Below, in pieces: positions 21,157-30,828 of a stretch of DNA of 64,000 nt. Numbering within the stretch: the first letter of the stretch is position 1; each line of letters starts with the position of its first letter. The notes under the pieces were generated by a model. That model saw only the letters and a list, made by a program, of their open reading frames with translations, had not been told where the DNA came from and searched no databases. The position numbers and the translations under genes are program-made. The DNA is from Acetobacter okinawensis JCM 25146. Its GTDB lineage: Bacteria; Pseudomonadota; Alphaproteobacteria; Acetobacterales; Acetobacteraceae. The stretch spans positions 62,001-126,000 of the forward strand of contig NZ_BAJU01000001.1 of NCBI RefSeq assembly GCF_000613865.1, written 5' to 3'.

Positions 21157-21174
21157 AGGCGGGTGCCCCCGCCT
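21157..21174 (-). terminator. Weak hairpin at the bioA 3' end
   Basis: Short GC-rich inverted repeat AGGCGGG / CCCGCCT between the convergent moaE and bioA genes, touching the bioA stop. Only a short T-run (TTTA) follows on the minus strand, so the terminator call is tentative. Confidence 0.3.
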
Positions 21175-22498
21175 AAAACTCCGGCCTTATACAGCGCGCC
21201 GCATGGAGCGTGCAGGCAGACTCAGCCTGACTGGCCAGCACGGTGTGGATTGTGCGGCACAAAAAGTCCAGATCGTGCTCGCTTATGGTGAAGGCGGGGG
21301 TCAGATACACAATATTGCGGAAAGGCCGTATCCACGCTCCATGAGCTATCAGTTGCTGGCGTAGCGCATCTGGTTTGGCGATGCGGTCCAGTTCCACAAC
21401 GCCAATGGCACCCAATGTCCGCACATCACGCACACCCGGCAGGGACCGGCATGGCTCCAGCCACGCACTCATGCGCGCATGGATCGTGGCCACCTGCTCC
21501 AGCCTTGGTTCTGACTCAAACAGGTCGAGCGATGCATTGGCGCAGGCGCAGGCCAGCGGGTTGGCCATAAAGGTTGGTCCGTGCATGAGCGCATGTTCGG
21601 GGTTGTCGGACAAAAAAGCGTCAAAGACGTGTTTGCGCGCAATTGTGGCGGCAAGGGCCATGGTGCCCCCGGTCAGGGCTTTGGACAGGGTGATGATATC
21701 CGGCGTAATGCCAGCCTGCTCGCAAGCGAACATGGTCCCTGTGCGGCCAAAACCCGTAAAAATTTCATCCAGAATGAGCAAGGTATCATAGCGGTCGGCT
21801 GCGGCGCGGACCGTGCGCAGGACCTCGGGGGCATGGAAGAGCATTCCCCCCGCCCCCTGCACCAGTGGCTCCATGATAATGCCTGCCAGTTCATGGGCAT
21901 GGCTGGCAAGCAGGGCCAAAAATGCCTGTGTGCTCGCGGCATCCACTGGCAGCGGGGCAATGACATGCTCTGTCAGTGCTGGGCCGTACAGGTGGTGCAT
22001 GCCTTCTTCTGGGTCGCAAATGGCCATGGTGGCCAGCGTGTCCCCATGGTAACCACCATGGAAAGCCAGCATTTTGGTACGCTGGCGTTCCCCTTTGTTC
22101 AGTCGGTACTGGATGGCCATTTTCATGGCGACTTCCACCGCAACCGAACCCGAATCTGTAAAAAAGACGCGCTCCAGATCTCCGGGCAGCAGGGCACACA
22201 AACGGCTGGCAAGGCGTAGCGCGGGCTCGTGCACCATGCCGCCAAACATCACATGCGGCATCACCTCAAGCTGGTGCGCAACGGCCTGCCGGATATGGGG
22301 GTGGTTATAACCGTGGCAGGCTGTCCACCACGCGGCAACGCCATCAACAAGCGTGCGTCCGTCTGTCAGGGTCAGTTGGCTCCCCTGTGTGCTTTGTGCT
22401 GCCAGTGGAGGGGGCGCGCCCTGCATTTGGCTATATGGGAGCCAGATATGGGGCAGACCCTTTTGGTACCAGTCGGGCATGGAGGCCGGTGCGGACAT
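21173..22498 (-). CDS. bioA: Adenosylmethionine-8-amino-7-oxononanoate aminotransferase
   Basis: PLP-dependent class III aminotransferase that converts KAPA to DAPA, using S-adenosylmethionine as amino donor in most relatives. The start is the ATG at 22498 (MSAPASMPDWYQKG), giving 441 residues; AGGA lies about 11 bases upstream. Family features include HIWLPYSQM, AAWWTACHGYNHP, FFTDSGSVAVEVA, GGYHGDT, LLILDEIFTGFGRTG (PLP-binding Asp) and TLSKALTGG (Schiff-base Lys). It is divergent from bioF, with 58 bases between the two starts, so both probably share a control region. Confidence 0.96.
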   Translation of the reverse strand: MSAPASMPDWYQKGLPHIWLPYSQMQGAPPPLAAQSTQGSQLTLTDGRTLVDGVAAWWTACHGYNHPHIRQAVAHQLEVMPHVMFGGMVHEPALRLASRLCALLPGDLERVFFTDSGSVAVEVAMKMAIQYRLNKGERQRTKMLAFHGGYHGDTLATMAICDPEEGMHHLYGPALTEHVIAPLPVDAASTQAFLALLASHAHELAGIIMEPLVQGAGGMLFHAPEVLRTVRAAADRYDTLLILDEIFTGFGRTGTMFACEQAGITPDIITLSKALTGGTMALAATIARKHVFDAFLSDNPEHALMHGPTFMANPLACACANASLDLFESEPRLEQVATIHARMSAWLEPCRSLPGVRDVRTLGAIGVVELDRIAKPDALRQQLIAHGAWIRPFRNIVYLTPAFTISEHDLDFLCRTIHTVLASQAESACTLHAARCIRPEF

Positions 22499-22556
22499 GC
22501 GGTGGTGTTCCTGTAGATGATTGACCCGGAGAGCAGGCTCCGGCACCACAGATGTC

Positions 22557-23755
22557 ATGACGCGGTTTGATAATCTTTTCCAGCAAGGACTGGCTGGTTT
22601 TGCAGCACAGGGGCGCTTGCGCGCATGCAAACAGTGGCATGCGGCAGGGCCGGGGCTTTTGCAGCACCCCGATACGGGGGCAGTTCTGGTCGATTTTTCG
22701 TCCAATGACTATTTGGGGCTACGTACCCATCCCTTGCTGAATGCGCGGGGTATGGCATGGGCGCAGGCAGAGGGCAGTGGGAGTGGAGCCTCGCGGCTGG
22801 TCACAGGCACGCCGCCCCAGACCGTGGCGCTGGAGCAGCGGCTGGCGAGCTTGAAAGGGATGGAGGCCGCCCGCATTTTTTCATCCGGCTGGCAGGCCAA
22901 TGCCTCTGTTGTACCAGCTCTTGCCCGGCTTTCTGCTCAGGTTACAGGAGCGCCTGCCGTTATTGTTGCGGACAGGTTCATCCACGCCAGCCTCTACCAC
23001 GGGTGTGCTGCGGCAGGCGTGCGGCCAAAGCGCTTCCACCATAATGATCTGGCGCATCTGGATACGCTGTTGGGGCAGGAGAGTGGCAACGGCCTTAAAA
23101 TCGTGCTGACCGAGAGCGTGTTCAGCATGGATGGTGACCGGGCGGACATAGAGCAGCTGCGCGCCATAACCTTGCGACACAATGCGTTTTTGTGTGTGGA
23201 CGAGGCACACGCCACAGGCATTCTGGGTACGCAGGGCAAGGGGCTGGTCAACGGGCAGGCGGACCTTGTGGTTGCCACCTTCAGCAAAGCGCTGGGGGGA
23301 TGGGCGCGTTTGTGGCCGCGTCCGAGGCAGTGTGCCGCTGGCTGGATAATACGGCATCGGGCTTTATCTATTCTACCGCACCCTCACCCATGGTGCTGGG
23401 GGCGGTGGACGCAGCACTTGACCTGTTACCCGGTATGGCCGACCAGCGCGCGCATGTGGCAGGCCTTGCCAGTGCGTTCAGGCAGCGCATGGCGCGTGCC
23501 GGGCTGGGTGTGGGGCTGTCTGCCACCCAGATTGTGCCTGTGGTGGTCGGGGCCGAGCATACGGCATTGGCGTTGGCGCGGCTTGTGGAGCAGGCGGGCT
23601 TTCTGGCTGTTGCCATTCGTCCGCCAACGGTGCCTCCCGGTGGGTGCCGCCTGCGGGTGGTGTTCCACGCGCACCATACTGAGGCGCAGATGGAAGGGCT
23701 GGCAGCGGCCATTATTGAGGGCGTTGGGGCCTGTACAGCGGAGATGGAGGGATGA
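22557..23755 (+). CDS. bioF: 8-amino-7-oxononanoate synthase, one frame break
   Basis: PLP-dependent alpha-oxoamine synthase that joins pimeloyl-ACP and alanine to give KAPA. Seen: DFSSNDYLGL, GASRLVTGT, SVFSMDGD, CVDEAHATG and the PLP-lysine segment TFSKALGG. Immediately after SKALGG the frame breaks in a run of six G at about 23295-23300. One more G restores GGMGAFVAASEAVC, and the rest of the protein ends at 23755 (about 399 residues). The ATG at 22557 is preferred because it begins the conserved N-terminus. The stop overlaps the next gene as ATGA. Confidence 0.93.
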
Positions 23756-24447
23756 GGCCCGTCCAGCCCGTTTTTGTGCACGGCTGGGGGTTTGGTCCAG
23801 ACTTCTGGGCGCCGGTGCAGGCTGCGCTAGGGTGGGATGATGCGCTGACGCTGGATTTGGGGTTTGTGGGGCAGGCCCGTCCCGCGTCTTGCGCTCTTGC
23901 CGCACAGCAGATGCAGGCTGCGCAGGCGCAGGGTACAGCTATTTTGGGGGTCGGGCACTCGCTGGGCTTTTTATGGCTGGCGCAGCATATGGACCTTTCT
24001 TTTGCAAACCGGTTGGTAGGGATTAACGCTTTTGCGGCCTTTGCTGCGCGTGAGACGTTTGCCAGTGGTGTGCCTGTGCGTGTTTTGCAGCGCATGCTCA
24101 AAGGGCTTGCCAATGCGCCAGAAAAGGTTCTAGCCGATTTTCGTGGCCTCTGTGGTGCAGAAGAGACCACCCGGTGTGGGCCTAACGTCCCCAACCTGCG
24201 TATCGGGCTTGACCTGCTGCTCACGGGCGATGTCCGGAGCAGACTGGTCCATGCAGCGGAACCCTGCCGCGTGCTGGCAGCCCGGCAGGACCCCGTTGTT
24301 TCCACCGCCATGACGGAGGACAGTTTTACGCATGGTGCGGACGTCCACTGGATAACAGGGGGGCATCTTCTGCCACAAACCCATGTGCAGGCCTGTGCGG
24401 CATTCCTGCAATCGGCACGTAAGACAATGGAACAGGATGCGACATGA
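23752..24447 (+). CDS. BioH-like alpha/beta hydrolase, probable pimeloyl-ACP methyl ester esterase
   Basis: Alpha/beta-hydrolase of 231 residues. It begins with a BioH-type oxyanion segment FVHGWGFGPDFW, has a nucleophile elbow GHSLGF near residue 69, a probable acid in RQDPVVS and a catalytic His in TGGHLLPQTH. Its place between bioF and bioC, with 4-base overlaps on both sides, argues that it cleaves the methyl ester of pimeloyl-ACP, the job of BioH or BioG. The elbow differs from BioH of E. coli (GWSLGG), and overall similarity cannot be scored here, so it may be one of the BioH isofunctional groups. Confidence 0.75.
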   Translation: MRPVQPVFVHGWGFGPDFWAPVQAALGWDDALTLDLGFVGQARPASCALAAQQMQAAQAQGTAILGVGHSLGFLWLAQHMDLSFANRLVGINAFAAFAARETFASGVPVRVLQRMLKGLANAPEKVLADFRGLCGAEETTRCGPNVPNLRIGLDLLLTGDVRSRLVHAAEPCRVLAARQDPVVSTAMTEDSFTHGADVHWITGGHLLPQTHVQACAAFLQSARKTMEQDAT

Positions 24448-25862
24448 CTCAAAAGCCGCACAAAGAGCGCATACGCCACAGCTTTGACCGGGCGGCGGGG
24501 TACGATGGTGCAGCAACCGTACAGCGCCTTGCGGCCCGCCAACTTGTGACCCGGCTTGCCAAGAGCCTGAATGGTAAAGCCCCCAAGCGGATTCTGGAGA
24601 TCGGGTGCGGCACGGGTCTGCTGACCGAGCAACTGGCCCGGCGCTGGCCTGACGCGCAGATTGTTGCGACCGATTTTGCGCCGCATATGCTCGAGCGCGC
24701 CAAAAAGAACGGTACGCCCAACACAGTGTTTGCATGGATGGATGCGGCCAACCCCACGGTTGAAGGGCCGTTTGATGTGGTCTGCGGCAATCTGGTCATG
24801 CAGTGGCTGGAGCAGCCCGCAGCCGTGCTGGAGCGCCTTGGCGGGCTTTTGGCCCCCGGCGGCGTGCTGGCTGTTTCTGCCCTGCTGGATGGGACTTTTG
24901 CTGAGTGGAAAGCCGCCTGCGCGCAGGAGGGCGTGCAACCCGCAACCCCACGCTACCCAGAAGCGACAAGCATACAACAGTGGGTGCCGTGGCTCTTTTC
25001 CGGCGTGTGGGAGGCGGAACGCTGCGTACAGGTTTTTGACTCCGGTCTGGCATTTGTACGCCACCTCAAAGCCACAGGGGCTTCGGTCCCTCAGCCGGGT
25101 AGCCAGCCTATGGGGGCGGGGGCGCTCCAGCGTGTGGCCCGCCGTCTGGAGCAGGCTGGAGGTGCTGTTACGTGGGAACTGGTTTATGGCTGTTTTCGTA
25201 AACCTGCCGTGGCGGGTGTGTTTGTAACCGGCACGGATACGGGGGTAGGCAAAACACTGGTTTCGACCTGTCTGGTCCAGCGGTGGCAGGCGGCATACTG
25301 GAAGCCCCTGCAAAGCGGACTGGCGGATGAGACCGGGGATACCACAACTGTGACCGATCTGGTGCCACAGGCGGAGTGCTACCCACCTGCGGGGGCGTTT
25401 CAGGCGTCACTTTCGCCGCAGGCGGCCGCACTGGCGGAAGGGGTGGTCATTGACCCCGCACACCTTGTCCTGCCCCAAACAGAGGCAGGCCGGGTGCTGG
25501 TGGTGGAAGGGGCTGGCGGGCTGATGGTCCCGGCAACAGACAGATTGATGATGCTGGATTTGGCAGCACTCTGGGGCCTGCCCGTGGTGCTGGTGGCCCG
25601 CAGCGGGCTTGGCACGCTTAACCACACATTGCTGAGTTTGCAGGCTTTGCGTAGCCGGGGTGTGGCGGTTGCCGGGGTTGTGCTCAATGGCCCGCGTAAT
25701 CCGGCCAACAGCCAGACCATTGCGCAAAAAGGTGCGGTGCGGATTTTGGCTGAAGTGGAACACCTGCCCCAGATCACACCTGCTACGGTAGCGGAGCAGG
25801 CGGCTCTTTTTCCCTCATGGGCCAAGGTATGCGCTCAGGGAACTGAGTGCGAAACGCGATAA
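24444..25862 (+). CDS. bioC-bioD: Fused BioC methyltransferase - BioD dethiobiotin synthetase
   Basis: One 472-residue frame carries two enzymes. Residues 1-255 are malonyl-ACP O-methyltransferase BioC: RIRHSFDRAAGYD at the N-terminus, SAM motif LEIGCGTGLLTEQL near 50, and a BioC-type C-terminal half. Residues 258-472 are dethiobiotin synthetase BioD: P-loop VTGTDTGVGKT near 262-272, YWKPLQSG, VEGAGGLMVP and VLNGP. The link is only a few residues (YGCFRKPAVAGVFVTG), without a spacer. No stop codon lies between them; an in-frame GTG just before the BioD core could in principle start a separate BioD. Given the many one-base errors in this window, the fusion should be confirmed. Confidence 0.88.
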   Translation: MTQKPHKERIRHSFDRAAGYDGAATVQRLAARQLVTRLAKSLNGKAPKRILEIGCGTGLLTEQLARRWPDAQIVATDFAPHMLERAKKNGTPNTVFAWMDAANPTVEGPFDVVCGNLVMQWLEQPAAVLERLGGLLAPGGVLAVSALLDGTFAEWKAACAQEGVQPATPRYPEATSIQQWVPWLFSGVWEAERCVQVFDSGLAFVRHLKATGASVPQPGSQPMGAGALQRVARRLEQAGGAVTWELVYGCFRKPAVAGVFVTGTDTGVGKTLVSTCLVQRWQAAYWKPLQSGLADETGDTTTVTDLVPQAECYPPAGAFQASLSPQAAALAEGVVIDPAHLVLPQTEAGRVLVVEGAGGLMVPATDRLMMLDLAALWGLPVVLVARSGLGTLNHTLLSLQALRSRGVAVAGVVLNGPRNPANSQTIAQKGAVRILAEVEHLPQITPATVAEQAALFPSWAKVCAQGTECETR

Positions 25863-25907
25863 AAAACAGGGCAGGTTGTGTGCCTGCGAAAAAAGCAGGC
25901 GCACAAC
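25861..25907 (-). terminator. Hairpin between convergent bioCD and lexA
   Basis: Inverted repeat of 13 positions (GTTGTG-x-GCCTGC pairing with GCAGGC-x-CACAAC, one wobble) around a GAAAAAA loop. On the minus strand a run of T follows a few bases later, fitting a terminator for lexA. It may also stop bioCD transcription. Confidence 0.5.
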
Positions 25908-25919
25908 TGGACCATGCTT

Positions 25920-26573
25920 TTAGTAATGGCGGATCAAGCCTGCCAGATGTCCCTGAATTTGCAGGCGTTCGGCAGGGACAATCCGTGTTTCGTACCGAGT
26001 GTTTGCAGGCTCAAGTGCGATCATGCTGCCTTTGCGGCGCAGGCGTTTGAGCGTGACTTCCTGCCCGTCAATCAGAGCGACAACAATCTGCCCGTTTTCC
26101 GCCTGATCTGTTCTTTTTATAATCACCTGATCTCCGTCCAGAATTCCGGCTTCGATCATGGAATCGCCAGCAACTTCCAGCGCATAGTAATCTCCGCTTC
26201 CCAGCATGTCAGCCGGGATGGAGAGGGAGCTGGACGTATCTGCCATTGCTTCAATCGGCAGGCCGGCGGCTATACGACCGTATAGCGGAATTCTGGTCGT
26301 GTCCTGCTTTTGCCGTGCGAAGCTGCCACGAATGACGTTGGTGGGGAGTTCCTCTTCCATTTCGGGGAGCTGGATCACCTCCAGCGCACGGGCGCGGTGG
26401 TGGTGGCGGCGCAGAAAGCCCCGTTCCTCCAGCCCCGAGATCAGGCGGTGGATACCCGACTTGGAGCGCAGGCCCATGGCCTCACGCATTTCATCAAAAG
26501 AGGGGGAAAAGCCGGTCTGCTTGAGGTGCGAATCAATGAAAAGAAGAAGCTTGTGCTGTTTTCTGGTCAGCAT
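25920..26573 (-). CDS. lexA: SOS repressor LexA
   Basis: Repressor-protease that controls the SOS response and is inactivated by RecA-stimulated self-cleavage. The 217-residue protein has an N-terminal winged helix ([32 protein letters not shown]). The S24 domain keeps the cleavage site Ala103-Gly104 (IAAGLP), catalytic Ser138 (GDSMIEAG) and Lys176 (EVTLKRL). The ATG at 26573 fits the family start; the frame is open upstream but that part is not LexA. A perfect alphaproteobacterial SOS box lies 50 bases upstream, so the gene is very likely self-regulated. Confidence 0.97.
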   Translation of the reverse strand: MLTRKQHKLLLFIDSHLKQTGFSPSFDEMREAMGLRSKSGIHRLISGLEERGFLRRHHHRARALEVIQLPEMEEELPTNVIRGSFARQKQDTTRIPLYGRIAAGLPIEAMADTSSSLSIPADMLGSGDYYALEVAGDSMIEAGILDGDQVIIKRTDQAENGQIVVALIDGQEVTLKRLRRKGSMIALEPANTRYETRIVPAERLQIQGHLAGLIRHY

Positions 26574-26622
26574 GTCGCACCTCGGCCTGTCTGTTCGGAA
26601 TGGAAGATAAAACTCACGATTT

Positions 26623-26637
26623 GTTCTATGTAAGTTC
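26623..26637. promoter_or_regulatory. SOS box (GTTC-N7-GTTC) upstream of lexA
   Basis: GTTCTATGTAAGTTC is an exact match to the direct-repeat LexA operator of Alphaproteobacteria. It is centred about 57 bases before the lexA ATG, in the 85-base gap between moeA and lexA. I found no such box before uvrC, recG, mfd or xthA. Confidence 0.85.
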
Positions 26638-26658
26638 TTGTTTTTGTCAATATAAAAT

Positions 26659-27854
26659 TCAGGGCAGGTGGAGGATACGGCAAGGTGTACCCGCTTTTTG
26701 GGCACTGGCATGGGGGGCGCGCACGATTAACGCTTGGCTGTGGGCCAGACTGTTCAACTGTCCCGACCCCTGTAGCCCAAAAGGTGTCGCAAACAGGCGT
26801 CCTTCTTCGTCGGTATGGAGCGTGGCGCGGAGGAAGTCCTGCCGCTGGTCATTCTCCTCCACATCCGCCCCCAAAAGTGCGGGCTGTGTTTGCAGGGTGT
26901 CTGCTACCGGGCGGCCCATGAGTTTATGCAGGGCTGGAAGTACAAACACCATGCCGCAGACCAGTGCCGCAACCGGATTACCCGGTAGGCCGAGCACAGG
27001 CATGCCGTTGAGCGTGCCGGACATGAGTGGCTTGCCCGGACGCATGGCTATTTTCCAGAAATTCTGGATAAGCCCCGCCTTCTCCAATGTCGGGCGGACC
27101 AGATCGTAGGTGCCGACACTGGCCCCGCCAATAGTGACAAGCATGTCCAGGTCACGAATATGGGCAAATGCAGCGACAGAGATGCCGCGTTGTCGCGTGC
27201 AACAGGCAGGATGTGAGCCTCTGCGCCTTCCTGCCCCAGCAGGGCTGCGAGCATGAAGGAGGCGGAATTAAAAATGCCGTCCGGCGGTGCCGTATCCCCC
27301 GGGAGCAGAATTTCATCTCCTGTGGCTAAAATACCCACCCGTGGGCGACGGACGACAGGGAGCCAGACCAGCCCGCCTGCTGCTGCCAGCCCGATGTCCC
27401 TTGCGCCGAGTCTGCTGCCAGCTCGGAGTAGTACATCCCCTTGGGCAAAGTCCTGCCCCTGTGTGCGGATGTTCTGCCCCACGCTGGCGGTGCGGGTCAG
27501 GGTAACCTGCTCGCCCGCCCGCTCTGTGTTCTCCTGTATGACAATGCAGTCCGCCCCGCTTGGTACCTGACTGCCAGTAAAAAGGCGGATACATTCGCCC
27601 GCACCTACAGTGCGGCTGGAGGGCCTGCCCGCAGGGGCCTCGTCTATAACCCGCAATATTGCGCCCTGTTGGGCATCCGCCGCCCTTACGGCATAACCAT
27701 CCATGGCAGAAACATGAACCGGCGGGTTAGCCCTGCGGGCCTGCACGTCCTGTGCCAGAATGCGGCCGCATGCTGCGGTCAGGGCTACGGTTTCCTGCCC
27801 GCAGGAGGGCAGGTTTTCCAGAATTCTGGCCCGCGCGGTTGCCACATCCAGCAT
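26659..27854 (-). CDS. moeA: Molybdopterin molybdenumtransferase MoeA, one frame break
   Basis: MoeA inserts molybdenum into adenylylated molybdopterin. It begins [12 protein letters not shown] and has [11 protein letters not shown], the glycine-rich [35 protein letters not shown] and [12 protein letters not shown]. The frame breaks near 27168: one base missing in GTCGCTGCA restores [15 protein letters not shown], giving about 398 residues. The start is fixed at the ATG 27854 by the strong AAGGAGA placed 7 bases before it; longer in-frame starts upstream lack this. It is divergent from rpmG and precedes lexA on the same strand. Confidence 0.93.
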
Positions 27855-27861
27855 GAATTCG

Positions 27862-27868
27862 TCTCCTT
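27862..27868 (-). promoter_or_regulatory. Strong ribosome-binding site deciding the moeA start
   Basis: AAGGAGA on the minus strand, 7 bases before the ATG at 27854. It selects this start over an in-frame ATG eleven codons upstream. Confidence 0.8.
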
Positions 27869-27998
27869 TTGGCGTTCGTGGCGCCATATTGATGTAAGAA
27901 AGCTTGACCTTTTGCCTTTGTATGCGCATTTTGCCGGCACTTGAACACCGCCGGAGCCGTATGGACCGGCTCTGTAAATATGTTCTGCTGAGGAAGTC

Positions 27999-28166
27999 AT
28001 GGCCAAGACCAACGTCATCAAGATCCGTCTCGTCTCGACGGCTGACACGGGTTACTTCTATGTGACCAAGAAAAATGCCCGCGCTCACACGGGTAAAATG
28101 GAACTGAAGAAGTACGACCCGGTTGCACGCAAGCACGTCGTATTCCGTGAAGCCAAAATTAAGTAA
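27999..28166 (+). CDS. rpmG: 50S ribosomal protein L33
   Basis: Small ribosomal protein of 55 residues, [13 protein letters not shown] to VVFREAKIK. It is Lys/Arg-rich, lacks the zinc-binding Cys pairs of C+ L33 variants and has the family core [16 protein letters not shown] lies just upstream of the ATG at 27999. It is followed by a strong terminator and stands as its own transcription unit, divergent from moeA. Confidence 0.96.
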   Translation: MAKTNVIKIRLVSTADTGYFYVTKKNARAHTGKMELKKYDPVARKHVVFREAKIK

Positions 28167-28191
28167 TCCTGGCGGTATCGGTAAAATAAAA

Positions 28192-28217
28192 AACGGCGCT
28201 CTCGGGCGCCGTTTTTT
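28192..28217 (+). terminator. Rho-independent terminator of rpmG
   Basis: Perfect 8-base stem AACGGCGC / GCGCCGTT, 6-base loop, then a run of seven T. It lies 25 bases after the rpmG stop. Confidence 0.9.
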
Positions 28218-28274
28218 TATGCCTAATGACCAGTATGGGAAGTGTGCCATGCGCAAAACGCATGGGGCAAAGCC

Positions 28275-28603
28275 TTAAAAAAGAGGGTCGCGCCGGTCGT
28301 AGGGAATAACCACGTCGTTGCGGTTGGCCATGTTCAGCATGCGCGGGCGCGTTCATCCAGAATGTCCGTATCCAGCGTATTCTCGCGCAGGCCGTTTACG
28401 CGGCGCTTCCATGCATTCTGCTCGGCCAGTGCATCGGTCCGGGCCTGTTTTGCCTGCTCAAGCAACCCAAGCTGCTGCTGGTAGGCCTGCATGCCATGGT
28501 CGCCCTGTGTGGCGTTCCAGCCAAAGTAACCGGCAATGCTCAAAAATGCCAACGGTGGCACCACAGCCCGCACCACGCGGCGAAAGAAACGGCCAATCTG
28601 CAC
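28275..28603 (-). CDS. ftsB: Septum formation protein FtsB (DivIC family), one frame break
   Basis: Small bitopic division protein of the FtsBLQ complex. One N-terminal membrane segment (VVPPLAFLSIAGYFGW, about 12-30) is followed by a coiled coil (QQQLGLLEQAKQARTDALAEQ) and the DivIC signature RVNGLRENTLDTDILDERAR. As written it stops right after RARAC. One missing base near 28337 restores ARAMLNMANRNDVVIPYD and a stop at 28275, about 109 residues, the expected length and ending for alphaproteobacterial FtsB. The start is a GTG at 28603 with AGGGAG upstream. It lies downstream of eno but behind eno's terminator. Confidence 0.88.
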
Positions 28604-28703
28604 TTTTGGTCAGCTCCCTGCCAGAGTCCGTGGTTACCAAGAGACATGAATACAGAGTAATGTCTAACCCATATTACCCCGTGTGGGAAAGTACGTTGCT
28701 TAC

Positions 28704-28736
28704 AAAAAAAGCCGGTCCCTGCATTTAGGGACCGGC
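28704..28736 (-). terminator. Rho-independent terminator of eno
   Basis: Perfect 10-base stem GCCGGTCCCT / AGGGACCGGC with a 6-base loop; on the minus strand a run of seven T follows directly. It lies 50 bases after the eno stop and before the ftsB start region. Confidence 0.92.
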
Positions 28737-28785
28737 CATGCTCAACACAGCAAAAAGGCGGGCAAAGCTGCCCTGAATGCGGTTT

Positions 28786-30172
<1,387 letters not shown>

Positions 30173-30247
30173 CTAGTGGCAGCGTCTTGGGCTTTTCTGT
30201 CAACACTGCGTGTAAGAAAATACAGAGAAAAGGGTGTCCGTTCCCCT

Positions 30248-30724
30248 ATGAAGAAGCTTCCATTTCTGGGTGTGGTGCTGATGCTGGCGGGGGTTCTGCC
30301 CTATGTTTTATGCACATGCGCCATTGTGTTCTACGATTCCCGCGTACCACTCCCCAACCTGCTTATGGCCGAGGTGCTTTACGGGGCAATCTGCCTTGCT
30401 TTTATTGGGGCGGTTCATTGGGGGCAGGCGCTGGAGCCCGAGCGCACCATTATTGTGGCATCTGCCGCCCGCACTGACCAGTTGCGCCTTATCCTTGGGG
30501 TTATCCCTGCGCTGGCGGGTTGGGTTGCGGCCTGCGTGGGGCAGATATGGCACCCTCTGGGCGGGATTGCGGTGCTGGCTGTTGCCTTCCCTCTGGTCGC
30601 ACTGGGTGAGCGGGCGGCGTGGCGGCGTGGATGGGTGCCCCCGGGTTATATGGGGGTGCGCTGGATTGTGACTGCGATTACAGAATGTTGTCTGCTTATG
30701 GTGTTGCTGGTTCGTTTTTTGTGA
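30248..30724 (+). CDS. DUF3429 family membrane protein
   Basis: Small integral membrane protein of 158 residues with four to five hydrophobic segments (LGVVLMLAGVLPYVLC, EVLYGAICLAFIGAVHWG, LILGVIPALAGWVAA, IAVLAVAFPLVALGE, WIVTAITECCLLMVLL). The GAVHWG segment and overall pattern match DUF3429, a family of unknown function also fused or linked to fatty-acid or CoA genes in some bacteria. The start is the ATG at 30248 (MKKLPFL); the open frame upstream is in the eno promoter region. Confidence 0.7.
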   Translation: MKKLPFLGVVLMLAGVLPYVLCTCAIVFYDSRVPLPNLLMAEVLYGAICLAFIGAVHWGQALEPERTIIVASAARTDQLRLILGVIPALAGWVAACVGQIWHPLGGIAVLAVAFPLVALGERAAWRRGWVPPGYMGVRWIVTAITECCLLMVLLVRFL

Positions 30725-30828
30725 ATGGCAGGCAAGGAGCCGGTGCGGTAAAGAGTGTACCGGATGTGTTATAACACGCAGGGGCGCGCAAGACGCGCAT
30801 ACCCGTGAGGAAGTGGAAAGCAGGACGC

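Noticed and set aside
22499-22556. BioR or BirA operator between bioA and bioF
   Set aside because: No palindrome like TTATCTATAA or a long BirA-type repeat is visible in the 58 bases.
23290-23305. Programmed frameshifting in the G-run of bioF (and similar runs in thiO, eno, lipB)
   Set aside because: The changes occur in unrelated housekeeping genes at random positions with no stimulatory structure seen; sequence error is simpler.
23712-25313. Minus-strand frame of 533 codons
   Set aside because: Antisense to the BioH-like and bioC/bioD genes and of low-complexity composition.
30725-30828. Possible TPP riboswitch before thiO
   Set aside because: AGGGGCGC and ACCCGTGAGG recall parts of a THI box, but the core CTGAGA and CTGATC elements are absent.
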